A stretch of DNA of 64,000 nucleotides from Stomorhina lunata (taxonomy: Eukaryota > Arthropoda > Insecta > Diptera > Rhiniidae): positions 24,275,224-24,339,223 of the forward strand of contig OW121741.1 in the NCBI GenBank assembly GCA_933228675.1, written 5' to 3'. Each line of letters begins with the position of its first letter. Positions within the stretch are counted from its first letter, which is position 1. The notes under the pieces were generated by a model. That model made no database searches. It was not told where the DNA came from and saw only the letters and a program-made list of their open reading frames with translations. Made by a program: the position numbers and the translations under genes. Below are positions 50,909 through 59,811 of the stretch, piece after piece.

Positions 50909-52920
50909 AGTTCTAGTTCAGTTTTAGTTCAATTCTAGTTCAGTTCTAGTTTAGTTCTAGTTCAGTTCTAGTTCAGTTCTAGTTCAGTTCTAGTTCAGTT
51001 CTAGTTCAGTTCTAGTTCAGTTCTAGTTCAGTTCTAGTTCAGTTCTAGTTCAGTTCTAGTTCAGTTCTAGTTCAGTTCTAGTTCAGTTCTAGTTCAGTTC
51101 TAGTTCAGTTCTAGTTCAGTTCTAGTTCAGTTCTAGTTCAGTTCTAGTTCAGTTCTAGTTCAGTTCTAGTTCAGTTCTAGTTCAGTTCTAGTTCAGTTCT
51201 AGTTCAGTTCTAGTTCAGTTCTAGTTCAGTTCTAGTTCAGTTCTAGTTCAGTTCTAGTTCAGTTCTAGTTCAGTTCTAGTTCAGTTCTAGTTCAGTTCTA
51301 GTTCAGTTCTAGTTCAGTTCTAGTTCAGTTCTAGTTCAGTTCTAGTTCAGTTCTAGTTCAGTTCTAGTTCAGTTCTAGTTCAGTTCTAGTTCAGTTCTAG
51401 TTCAGTTCTAGTTCAGTTCTAGTTCAGTTCTAGTTCAGTTCTAGTTCAGTTCTAGTTCAGTTCTAGTTCAGTTCTAGTTCAGTTCTAGTTCAGTTCTAGT
51501 TCAGTTCTAGTTCAGTTCTAGTTCAGTTCTAGTTCAGTTCTAGTTCAGTTCTAGTTCAGTTCTAGTTCAGTTCTAGTTCAGTTCTAGTTCAGTTCTAGTT
51601 CAGTTCTAGTTCAGTTCTAGTTCAGTTCTAGTTCAGTTCTAGTTCAGTTCTAGTTCAGTTCTAGTTCAGTTCTAGTTCAGTTCTAGTTCAGTTCTAGTTC
51701 AGTTCTAGTTCAGTTCTAGTTCAGTTCTAGTTCAGTTCTAGTTCAGTTCTAGTTCAGTTCTAGTTCAGTTCTAGTTCAGTTCTAGTTCAGTTCTAGTTCA
51801 GTTCTAGTTCAGTTCTAGTTCAGTTCTAGTTCAGTTCTAGTTCAGTTCTAGTTCAGTTCTAGTTCAGTTCTAGTTCAGTTCTAGTTCAGTTCTAGTTCAG
51901 TTCTAGTTCAGTTCTAGTTCAGTTCTAGTTCAGTTCTAGTTCAGTTCTAGTTCAGTTCTAGTTCAGTTCTAGTTCAGTTCTAGTTCAGTTCTAGTTCAGT
52001 TCTAGTTCAGTTCTAGTTCAGTTCTAGTTCAGTTCTAGTTCAGTTCTAGTTCAGTTCTAGTTCAGTTCTAGTTCAGTTCTAGTTCAGTTCTAGTTCAGTT
52101 CTAGTTCAGTTCTAGTTCAGTTCTAGTTCAGTTCTAGTTCAGTTCTAGTTCAGTTCTAGTTCAGTTCTAGTTCAGTTCTAGTTCAGTTCTAGTTCAGTTC
52201 TAGTTCAGTTCTAGTTCAGTTCTAGTTCAGTTCTAGTTCAGTTCTAGTTCAGTTCTAGTTCAGTTCTAGTTCAGTTCTAGTTCAGTTCTAGTTCAGTTCT
52301 AGTTCAGTTCTAGTTCAGTTCTAGTTCAGTTCTAGTTCAGTTCTAGTTCAGTTCTAGTTCAGTTCTAGTTCAGTTCTAGTTCAGTTCTAGTTCAGTTCTA
52401 GTTCAGTTCTAGTTCAGTTCTAGTTCAGTTCTAGTTCAGTTCTAGTTCAGTTCTAGTTCAGTTCTAGTTCAGTTCTAGTTCAGTTCTAGTTCAGTTCTAG
52501 TTCAGTTCTAGTTCAGTTCTAGTTCAGTTCTAGTTCAGTTCTAGTTCAGTTCTAGTTCAGTTCTAGTTCAGTTCTAGTTCAGTTCTAGTTCAGTTCTAGT
52601 TCAGTTCTAGTTCAGTTCTAGTTCAGTTCTAGTTCAGTTCTAGTTCAGTTCTAGTTCAGTTCTAGTTCAGTTCTAGTTCAGTTCTAGTTCAGTTCTAGTT
52701 CAGTTCTAGTTCAGTTCTAGTTCAGTTCTAGTTCGGTTCTAGTTCAGTTCTAGTTCAGTTCTAGTTCAGTTCTAGTTCAGTTCTAGTTCAGTTCTAGTTC
52801 AGTTCTAGTTCAGTTCTAGTTCAGTTCTAGTTCACTTCTAGTTCACTTCTAGTTCACTTCTAGTTCAGTTCTAGTTCAGTTCTAGATCAGTTCTAGTTCA
52901 GTTCTAGTTCAGTTCAAGTT
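50909..52920 (-). repeat. 11-bp satellite, right arm, near-perfect
   Basis: About 183 copies of CTAGTTCAGTT, the exact complement of the left-arm unit. Variants are restricted to the ends: GTTTTAGTTC and AATTCTAG at 50921-50935, a CGGTT unit near 52734, three CACTT units at 52832-52860, then decay to 52995. The arms face each other across the spacer. Confidence 0.98.
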
Positions 52921-53014
52921 TTAGGTTTATTTCTAGTAACAGTTCTAAGTTTTGTTTTGGATTCATTTCTAGTTGCAGTTCTAAGTTCAGTTCTAATGTC
53001 TCGGATATCGATTG

Positions 53015-53036
53015 CAACTCAACTTAAGTTGAGTTG
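53015..53036. repeat. Perfect 22-bp palindrome
   Basis: CAACTCAACTT followed directly by AAGTTGAGTTG, inside the left inverted repeat of the mariner element. The right repeat keeps only part of this symmetry. Confidence 0.9.
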
Positions 53037-53439
53037 ACAGGTGGTTACAGTACAAGCAGCTAAAAATATATTACGTAACGCAACCTAGTTGCCAAAAGTT
53101 ACCGTTTTTTTACTACAAAAACTTAAACAATTTTTAGTTGAAACAGAAAATACAGTAATTCTGGTGTTTATACATTAATTCTGGATTTTATTTGTGAAGC
53201 AGTGATAAAATTATAAATTTTAAATTGCACAGCAACTTTGTGAGCTGAAGTTTTTATGTGCGGTTAGTCGTTTGACATTAAAACCACCGCAAACTGTTCC
53301 TGGTGGCAAAATTCAAAAAGGATAAGTTTAGTGTAAGTACAATATGTGGTAATCATTAAAAGACAGTCATGGGATATTTCCTCCTACCCTGTGAGTTAAT
53401 TTTATATTGAAATCGATTGAAAAAAAGCATTGCTTCTTT

Positions 53440-53703
53440 AGTTTTAATGCATACTTTTGTCTTCCAAGAGAAGCAGTTATTTATGTAGTGGAGGATTTAA
53501 AGGGCGACTTCAGACAATTATCTAAGAAATGTGCAGCTTTGCGTATTTTTGTGGATGGGAGCTTTCAAAAGTCTCATGGAAACTACTTTAACATTGAGGA
53601 CATAACCAAAATCTTGTTGAGACCTCTGCTTCTACCTCTGACTTTTGTCTGCCCAAAGAGATTATTCCATTTTGGGTTATCTCTCCAAAGCTATTTTGGA
53701 TTA
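53440..53703 (+). other. Possible captured host exon inside the mariner element
   Basis: Acceptor-like CATTGCTTCTTTAG ends at 53441. The frame then runs about 85 codons: FCLPREAVIYVVEDLKGDFR, QLSKKCAALRIFVDGSFQKS, HGNYFNIEDITKILLRPLL, to a TAA at 53704. Composition is balanced, with Asp, Glu, Arg and Gly, unlike the Ile/Lys/Phe-rich chance frames elsewhere. A donor-like GTGTAAGTAC lies upstream at about 53330, after a segment reading LTLKPPQTVPGGKIQKG. Transposase of the element is on the other strand. I recognise no family. It may be a transduplicated gene fragment. Confidence 0.35.
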
Positions 53704-53814
53704 TAAAGGGTTTTTCATTGGATATCAATGAAATTCTTTATTCATTGGATATCAGTGAAATTTCTTATTCCTTTAAAAGCACGTTTGATGGAATTATGTA
53801 TGGAACTCAATTTT

Positions 53815-54479
53815 TATGGCCACCACGGGCACGCTTACAGACGCTGAACCCAACAGTCGACAATTTTAAAGCATAAACTGTCCGATACTACTGCAATTTC
53901 ACGTTCGGTATTCATACGAAGTTCATCAATCGCCGGTGGCTTATTAGCATAGACCATAGACTTGACGTAGCCCCACCAGCGTCAAATCGCCGAATCGACC
54001 GAAGAGGCCAATCGACTTGACCTTTTCGTTAGATAACTAGATCTCCAAACTTGGTTTTTAATACATTTATTGTGACATTCGCTGTGTGGTTTGTGGCGCC
54101 ATCTTGTTGGAACCACATGTGCTCCAAGTATATATCATCCAATTGGGGCCAAAAATATTCGGTTATCATTGAACGGTAGCGATTCCCATCCACAGTAACG
54201 GTCTTGATCATCACAGAAGAAGTACGGCCCATTGACGCCACCGACCCATAAACCGCACCAAACCGTAATTTTTTCGAAATGCAATAATGACTCATAGAGT
54301 ACGTGTGGATTGCTGCCTGACCAATAACGAATATTATGTTTATTGACGAAGCAATTCCGCTGGAAATGAGCCTCATCGCTAAAAATTATTTGCGCTCTTA
54401 ACGTTGAGGTCACTGACTCCGAATTTCAGCAGTTAATTTTAGTAATTTCGACTCGTTGTTGGCTCATATATCTTTCCAT
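53815..54479 (-). pseudogene. Mariner-type transposase, internally deleted and frameshifted
   Basis: The enzyme would cut and paste the element at TA sites. From the ATG at 54479 the frame reads MERYMSQQRVEITKINC, a TGA, NSESVTSTLRA (start of the helix-turn-helix region), then directly QIIFSDEAHF, which carries the first catalytic Asp. Some 130-150 residues between are missing. HVLYESLLHFEKITVWCGLW follows. After a frameshift near 54200 come VTVDGNRYRSMITEYFWPQL and HMWFQQDGATNHT, which holds the second catalytic Asp. In a third frame WGYVKSMVYANKPPAIDELR leads to a C-terminal ARGGHKN. Between DLTL and WGYVK bases are lost, and with them the expected third Asp. It is inactive. Confidence 0.88.
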
Positions 54480-54859
54480 CATGAAATGGCAAATCTTATT
54501 GAAGAGAAATGTCAAGAGAGCAGCAAGAAATATGGCGTCATCTGCTGTTCCTGTCGCTGTTCTTTTGTAGCGTCTCTGTTGAAAACCCGATATATACGAA
54601 AAATAAAGTATTTAAGTCTAAGTAGGTTGCTAGTATGGCAACTGAATTAATGATCTATCAATTGCAAGTTGCCATTCGTTATTTGTTTTTCGCAACTGGC
54701 AACTCCACTTGAGTTCAATTGCAATCGATTATGAGCCATTAGTTTAGCTCTAGGTTCAGTTATCGTTCACTTTTATTTAGAATCTGTCCCATTTTGTATT
54801 TTTGATCATTGTATAAGCTTTGTTCCCGAATTAAGTCTTTTAAAAGCTTTCTGTTTATA

Positions 54860-55432
54860 TTTGGGTTTCCGGCTAACAGGTACCGGCTAACAGGTAATAA
54901 CTGTATTCAATTCCTACTCACACCTCCTCGTGGTACATGCTGAAAACCTGAGCAACCTAGTTGAAGATGCGCTAAACAATCCGAGTAGAATTTTAGGGCA
55001 AGGCAAACGTGAGGGGGAGTTATCTTAGAGCCATTCCGACGTATATGGTCTAAGGGTCTAAAATAATTGTACTTGGTAAAGTACGAAACTGTAGCGTCTA
55101 TTCAACATGCTAATTGCGGCTACAAGTGGGCGTCTGTCTCGGATCGAGCGACTCGCTTTACAAACGTGGCTCTTGTCTTTGGACTCATCATCCATCGACT
55201 TAGCACTTGCAATGTTTTAAGCATGGAAAGAAACAACATTATAGAATATACTACTGTAAGGGGTAATCAAGCAAGAAATTCCCCTGCTACGGCAGCTGGC
55301 ACAAGAATTTTGGAGGTGCCTAATCTACGAAAGAATATCTTGATGAATGAGACCAATTCTATCCAAAGAAATCGAACTATAAAAACTAATTGAGGCCCTA
55401 TGCTCAACTGGGAGTCAAGGATAACAGAAGTT
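54860..55432 (+). mobile_element. Retroposon copy 2 (SINE or truncated non-LTR)
   Basis: Same family as 17107-17665: GGGTTTCCGGCTAACAGGTA (with a short local duplication of CCGGCTAACAGGTA), TTCAATTCCTACTCACACCT, GTTGAAGATGCG, then CTCAACTGGGAGTCAAGGAT, AACAG. The 108-codon frame (55067-55393) parallels that of copy 1. Near its end copy 2 has about 28 extra bases (CCAAAGAAATCGAACTATAA and on) that copy 1 lacks. I see no clear flanking duplication here. Confidence 0.7.
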
Positions 55433-55630
55433 TAGATTTAGTAAAACCTAATAAAATTTAATGCTATTTATTAAAAATTATCATTGTCATTCCTTTGTAC
55501 AATAATAATGATTTATCACATCCTTTCTATGTTAACAATTTGATTTGTTTGACTGTTTTATGGGATTTTATTCTTTTGCAAAATACATCTGCCGAAATAC
55601 ATTTGGATTAAAAGACAACTGAGTCAATTC
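55433..55630. other. No feature recognised
   Basis: AT-rich sequence between the retroposon and the next small element. Confidence 0.4.
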
Positions 55631-55815
55631 CCAGCAGTACCAAATTATCGGTCCATTTTTGAATAACAAAGGAATGGCTGTTTGTTCTCTCTCATATTTA
55701 ATGTTGCATTTGGTAGAAAGCCACTTCCTGGCGCCATCTAGTGGTTGTGAGTATCACGTGTTAATTGATTCATTCTGTATTCGAGATGGTTCTTCAATTT
55801 TAGAACTACTGGGTT
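55631..55815. mobile_element. Possible 185-bp miniature inverted-repeat element
   Basis: CCCAGCAGTACCAAATTATC at the left and the complement of CCCAGTAGTTCTAAAATTGA at the right are similar ends. CCCAGNA resembles the ends of the nested element at 30456. Evidence rests on about 20 bases per side. Confidence 0.4.
55730..55744 (-). promoter_or_regulatory. CTCF-like site
   Basis: The minus strand reads CCACTAGATGGCGCC, which fits the published CTCF consensus CCASYAGRKGGCRSY at every position. Whether a fly CTCF binds it is not shown by sequence. Confidence 0.5.
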
Positions 55816-56014
55816 TTTCACTGATTCTATTTTAGCTGAAAACTTATGATTTTGCTGGGATTTCTCTGGCTGTTACTATTTATTTTATATTGTATTTTTA
55901 ACAATAAATAACATATGAAAACAATAATAAAAATGTTGAAAACATTTAGAATTTTTTTGTTATTTATACAAAAAAAAACAGAAATCAGGATAGACTGACA
56001 GACCAACGCAATAG

Positions 56015-56366
56015 AAAGAGGGAATTGTTTATGGTCAATTGAACAAAATGAATTGTCATAAATTAAAAATTCGTTTTACACCGAATGTTGAGCATTTAAC
56101 AGATTGTGTGCAATACCTTGGCAGTCTTGTAGGTATAGCAAATGTACCATATAGTAAAAGTATCTGTGAGTTTATAAAAATTATTTTAAATGTGTTTTGT
56201 AATGATTTTTTTCATATGGTTTGTTACCACCGTCTAAAATTGATTTTCAGCGCAAACACACAACATTATTATGGCAACAAAAGGCCAAGATAAAAAGACA
56301 ACAAACAAAACTAGAAAGTATCCTTCTTGCTGGCTGTTTGTGCAACGCCTACATGTGAGAATGTGA
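56015..56366 (+). CDS. Candidate two-exon small protein (unknown), 85-bp intron
   Basis: The frame is open from 56015. The first ATG is at 56048. Exon 1 reads MNCHKLKIRFTPNVEHLTDC, VQYLGSLVGIANVPYSKSI and ends at 56165. GTGAGT follows. The intron ends ATTTTCAG at 56250, giving 85 bases, a usual fly length. Joining keeps the frame (phase 1, a Ser codon across the junction) and exon 2 reads QTHNIIMATKGQDKKTTNKT, RKYPSCWLFVQRLHVRM, TGA at 56364-56366. The product would be 77 residues. No signal peptide or known domain is seen. Support is the splice pair and preserved frame only. It could be a relic of a larger gene or chance. Confidence 0.3.
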
Positions 56367-57074
56367 CTGGCATGTGCTCAATACGACACCACAATATCTC
56401 TCTAGTATAAAATAGTGATACTGCAGCTATTACTTTTGCTGCAGCAGTAACAAATATCGTTTTGTGGTCAAAATGCAATTGGGCGAAATATAATAGAAAA
56501 CATTAGGAGTACGAATATGAATGCAATCCTATTGTTAACATTGTAAATTTACTATAACAAGTTGCAATGACAGTACGACATTTGCAAGAGGCTGAAAGGA
56601 AAAAATTGGAAAACCTATTGCGGCCTTACTAAAATGATTTGGCGTAAACAGATTGTACAAAACATCCGTAAAATGCCATAAAAATAAACAATAGTTTCAA
56701 TTTCGATCATAAAATTTATTTTTATTTGCCTCATAATATGCCCTGATATATGAAGGCTTGAGGCTATTACTATTATTGAAAATATACACTAAAAGAAATT
56801 TTCGAGAAATAGAAAATCTTAATAATGATTTGTAATTTGCGGCTTTTATCTTAGATACCAAATTGCAAAAACTATATAAATTTTTTTAAAATTTAACTTC
56901 ATTTTTTAAATCATTTCCTAAAAATTGTTTAACAAATCCGTTAATCATAAACGAAAACTCTAAATAACTACGTGTTCAACATAAATGATTAATATTTCGG
57001 CGCCAAAAGAAACAAGTCATTAATTTAACCGAAAACCTAAAGTTTAATTGCGACTTCCGTCCCACGATAGAACT
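56367..57074. other. Unique region, no gene seen
   Basis: AT-rich sequence with TACTGCAGCTATTACTTTTG and GCTGCAGCAG near 56420-56445. No frame or RNA gene supported. Confidence 0.45.
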
Positions 57075-57109
57075 GCACAGTGGGGAATAACATGGAAAAA
57101 TCTACTCTT

Positions 57110-58470
57110 AAATAAAACAAAAATTTCTATAGAAAAATTTTTGAAAAAAAATCTTTCAGTAGAAAAATTTTCTAAAGAAACATTTTTGTTAAAAAAAATT
57201 TGTATAGAAAAAATTTTGATAAAAAAAATTTTTCTATAGAAAATTTTTGATAAAAAAATTTTTCTATAGAAAATTTTTGATAAAAAAATTTTTCTATAGA
57301 AAAATTTGTTGATAAAATATTTTCTATAGAAAAATTTTTCATAAAAAAATTTTCTGTAGAAAAATTTTTTATAAAAAATTTTCTCTTGCAAAATTTTTGA
57401 AAATAAATATTCCAGTAGAAAAACTTTATATAGAAAATTTTTTATAACAAAATTTTCTATAGAAAAATGTTTGATTAAAACAAAAATTTTCTAAAGAAAA
57501 ATTTTTGATTAAAAATCTTTCAGTAGAAAAATTTTCTAAAGAAACATTTTTGTTAAAAAAATTTTGTATAGAAAAATTTTTGATAAAAAAAACTTTTCTC
57601 TAGAAAATTTTTGCTAAAAAAATTTTTCTATAGAAAATCTTTGATAAAAAATTTTTTTTAAAAAAATTTTTCATAAAAAAATCTTCTGCAGAAAAATTTT
57701 TTATAAAAAATTTTCTATAGAAAAATTTTTGAAAATAAATCTTTCAGTAGAAAAACTTTCTATAGAAAATTTTTGATAACAAAATAAATAGAAAATTTTT
57801 AATAACAAAATTTTCTATAGAAAAATGTTTGATTAAAAAATTTTCTATAGGAAAAATTTTGATAAAAAAATTTTCTATAGAAAAATTTTTAAAAAAAAAT
57901 TTCTATGCCAAAATTTTTAATTTTTAAATTTTCTATAGAAAAATTTTTGATAAAAAATTGTTTATAGAAAAAGTTTTGTTAAAAAAAAATTCTATAGAAA
58001 AATTTTTGATAAAAAGATTTTCTATAGAAAAATTTTTGATAAGAAAAATTTTCTATAGACAAATTTTTGATAAAAAATCTATAGAAAAATTTTTAATACA
58101 AAAATTTTCCATAGAAAAATCTTTGATGAAATAATTTTCTATAGAAAAATTTGTAATAAAAAAAATTTCTATAGAAAACAATTTTCTATTGAAAAATTTT
58201 TGATAAAAAATTTTCTATAGAAAAATTTTTGATAACAAAAATTTTCTATAGAAATTTTTTGATAACAAAAATTTTCTATAGAAAAATTTTTGAATAAAAA
58301 AATTTTCTATAGAAAAATTTTTGTTAAAAAAATTTTCTATAGAAAAATTTTTGTTAAAAAAATTTTCTATAGAAAAATTTTTGATAAAAAAATTTTCTAT
58401 GGAAAAATTTTTGATAAAAAAATTTTCTATGGAAAAATTTTTGATAAAAAATTTTCTTTAGAAAAATTTT
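57110..58470 (+). repeat. 30-bp satellite, array 1
   Basis: Unit of 30 bases: AATTTTCTATAGAAAAATTT then TTGATAAAAA. Exact 30-base register is clear at 58290-58440. The unit shares AAATTTTTGA and TTTTCTATA with the 31-bp satellite and is probably a derivative. Lys-Ile-Phe-Tyr-Arg frames (for example 58290-58496, and the 115-codon minus frame at 57044) are translations of the repeat. Confidence 0.96.
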
Positions 58471-58472
58471 TT

Positions 58473-58586
58473 TTGAAAGAAATTAATTTTAGTTGAACCA
58501 GAATTTATGTTGATGGTCGTGGGTTCGAGTCGGGCTCAGGTTCATGTCATAAATTATTTTTTTTTTAATTTATGATTTTTAAATTA
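58473..58586 (+). repeat. 114-bp direct repeat, copy 1 (with box-B-like motif)
   Basis: TTGAAAGAAATTAATTTTAG, GATGGTCGTGGGTTCGAGTC, GGGCTCAGGTTCATGTC, then a T-run. GGGTTCGAGTC resembles a pol III box B but no box A is seen. The second copy begins 564 bases further on. Confidence 0.95.
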
Positions 58587-58620
58587 GATGAATAAATTTT
58601 AGGAATACTGAAAAAACTAT

Positions 58621-58689
58621 GTGACACTTAGCAGTGTGGAATGCTGCATTTTCTGTCCCGCTACGGACTTCATCAGCACACTGTGTCAC
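58621..58689 (-). ncRNA. Hammerhead-ribozyme-like motif 1 (type I)
   Basis: On the minus strand: GTGACACAGTGTG (helix I, 5' strand), the invariant CTGATGA (58670-58676), AGTCC-GTAGC-GGGAC (helix II) and GAAA (58650-58653). Next come ATG-CAG-CATT (helix III, four pairs including A15.1-U16.1, 3-nt loop), C17 (58639) and CACACTG...GTGTCAC (helix I, 3' strand). Seven base pairs in proximal helix I, an internal loop and about five more pairs distally. The predicted cut lies between 58639 and 58638. One extra A flanks helix II on each side, which may weaken it. Short helix III and open helix I are the form known from Penelope-like retroelements. Confidence 0.65.
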
Positions 58690-59036
58690 CAACTGTTAGA
58701 TGCCAGTAGTTAAGATCATCTATTTAACTGAATTCTTAAGCGAAATTGAAAACGAGAATTATATTAACACTCATTTCTATTTCACCTATGACCATATGAT
58801 CGATTCAGTTAGACGAACTTATCCACCATAGTTTTTTCCTTTTATGTTCTGTATTCCTATCCTTTATTAATCTACATTTACTTTGTACTTTAACCAACTA
58901 TCAGCTGGTAATGAAGACAAAGATTTTTTGTTTTGACAAGTTTCTGTTTATTCTTTTACGTTAATGCAAATTTGAATTTAGTATCAACTTGAAAGAGTTA
59001 ATGAAAACATGTAAATCGCGGTCCCCTGCAATTTAA
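58690..59036. other. Segment between direct repeats
   Basis: Unique sequence flanking the ribozyme-like motif, with no frame or known domain. It may be part of a Penelope-like element's non-coding region. Confidence 0.4.
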
Positions 59037-59151
59037 TTGAAAGAAATTAATTTTAGTTGAACCAGAATTTATGTTGATGGTCGTGGGTTCGAGTCGGGCT
59101 CAGGTTCATGTCATAAATTATTTTTTTTTTTAATTTATGATTTTTAAATTA
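59037..59151 (+). repeat. 114-bp direct repeat, copy 2
   Basis: Identical to 58473-58586 except for one extra T in the T-run. The two copies enclose the 450-bp segment with hammerhead-like motif 1. Near-identity implies a recent duplication. Confidence 0.95.
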
Positions 59152-59154
59152 TTA

Positions 59155-59655
59155 TAATTTTGATAAAAAAATTATAAAATTTTTTTTTGATAAAAAATTT
59201 TTTATAGAAAATTTTTGGTAAAAAAATTTTCTATAGAAAAATTTTTGAATAAAAAAATTTTCTATAGAAAAATTTTTGAATAAAAAAATTTTCTATAGAA
59301 AAATTGTTGTTAAAAAAATTTTCTATAGAAAAATTTTTGATAAAAAAATTTTCTATGGAAAGATTTTCTATAAAAAATTTTTGATAAAAAATTTTTTTTA
59401 TCAAAAAGTTTTCTATAAAAAATTTTTTTTGATAAAAAATTTTTTATAGAAAACTTTTTGGTAAAAAAATTTTCTATATTAATGCTTTTGATAAAAAAAA
59501 TTTTCTATAGAAAAATTTTTGAATAAAAAAATTTTCTATAGAAAAATTTTTGTTAACAAAATTTTCTATAGAAAAATTTTTGATAAAAAAATTTTCTATG
59601 GAAAAATTTTTGATAAAAAAAATTTCTTTAAAAAATTTTTAACAAAAAAATTTTC
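59155..59655 (+). repeat. 30-bp satellite, array 2
   Basis: About 16 units of AATTTTCTATAGAAAAATTT with TTGATAAAAA, directly after the second direct repeat, ending TTTTCCAAAA at 59660. Confidence 0.94.
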
Positions 59656-59660
59656 CAAAA

Positions 59661-59756
59661 GAAGTGTATTTGCATTTGATCCCAAACCTGTTACATTTAT
59701 TTATTAATGTAACAGATCAATTTATTGATAAAAAGCCTAAAAATGTTTGCGGAGAA
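59661..59756. repeat. 96-bp inverted repeat, left arm
   Basis: GAAGTGTATTTGCATTTGAT through GTTTGCGGAGAA. It contains a small palindrome CTGTTACATTTATTTATTAA, TGTAACAG. Its complement lies at 62450-62545, nearly identical. The two arms are 2.7 kb apart. Confidence 0.95.
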
Positions 59757-59762
59757 ACCAAA

Positions 59763-59811
59763 TTCCTCGACGCGTTTCGATGGTTGGTTAAGTCATCTCT
59801 TCAGGAGGATT
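59763..59811 (-). ncRNA. Hammerhead-ribozyme-like motif 2 (type I, palindromic helix III)
   Basis: Minus strand: TCCTC (helix I), CTGAAGA (59798-59804, fits CUGANGA), GATG-ACTTAACCAAC-CATC (helix II with canonical G-C closing pair), GAAA (59775-59778), CGCG, U16.1, C17 (59769), GAGGA (helix I, five pairs). All core positions are canonical. Helix III is the self-complementary ACGCGT with no loop, so folding would need dimers, as described for Penelope-like and retrozyme hammerheads. The predicted cut is between 59769 and 59768, just before the 96-bp inverted-repeat arm on that strand. Confidence 0.72.

Larger units (their letters stand above)
53007..54729 (-). mobile_element. Decayed Tc1/mariner element with terminal inverted repeats
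   Basis: The left end ATCGATTGCAACTCAACTTA (53007) and the right end, whose complement reads ATCGATTGCAATTGAACTCA (ending 54729), are imperfect inverted repeats of about 33 bases. TA dinucleotides sit next to both ends. The right two-thirds holds a minus-strand transposase relic. The left third holds plus-strand sequence unrelated to the transposase. The left repeat contains a perfect palindrome (53015-53036). Confidence 0.75.

Noticed and set aside
47121..52920. Telomeric repeat
   Set aside because: The 11-bp CTAGAACTGAA unit is not a telomere type, higher flies lack telomerase repeats, and the array is internal with inverted orientation.
47121..52920. Inverted satellite arms as an assembly or foldback-read artefact
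   Set aside because: Not fully excluded, but outer flanks and edge variants differ between the arms, and two unrelated satellites show the same layout. Kept as a finding, with long-read validation named.
57044..58496. Lys/Ile/Phe/Tyr/Arg-repeat frames, plus similar ones at 59519-59707 and 62937-63149
   Set aside because: The 30-bp satellite unit is a multiple of three, so frames stay open. The peptide repeats are a by-product.
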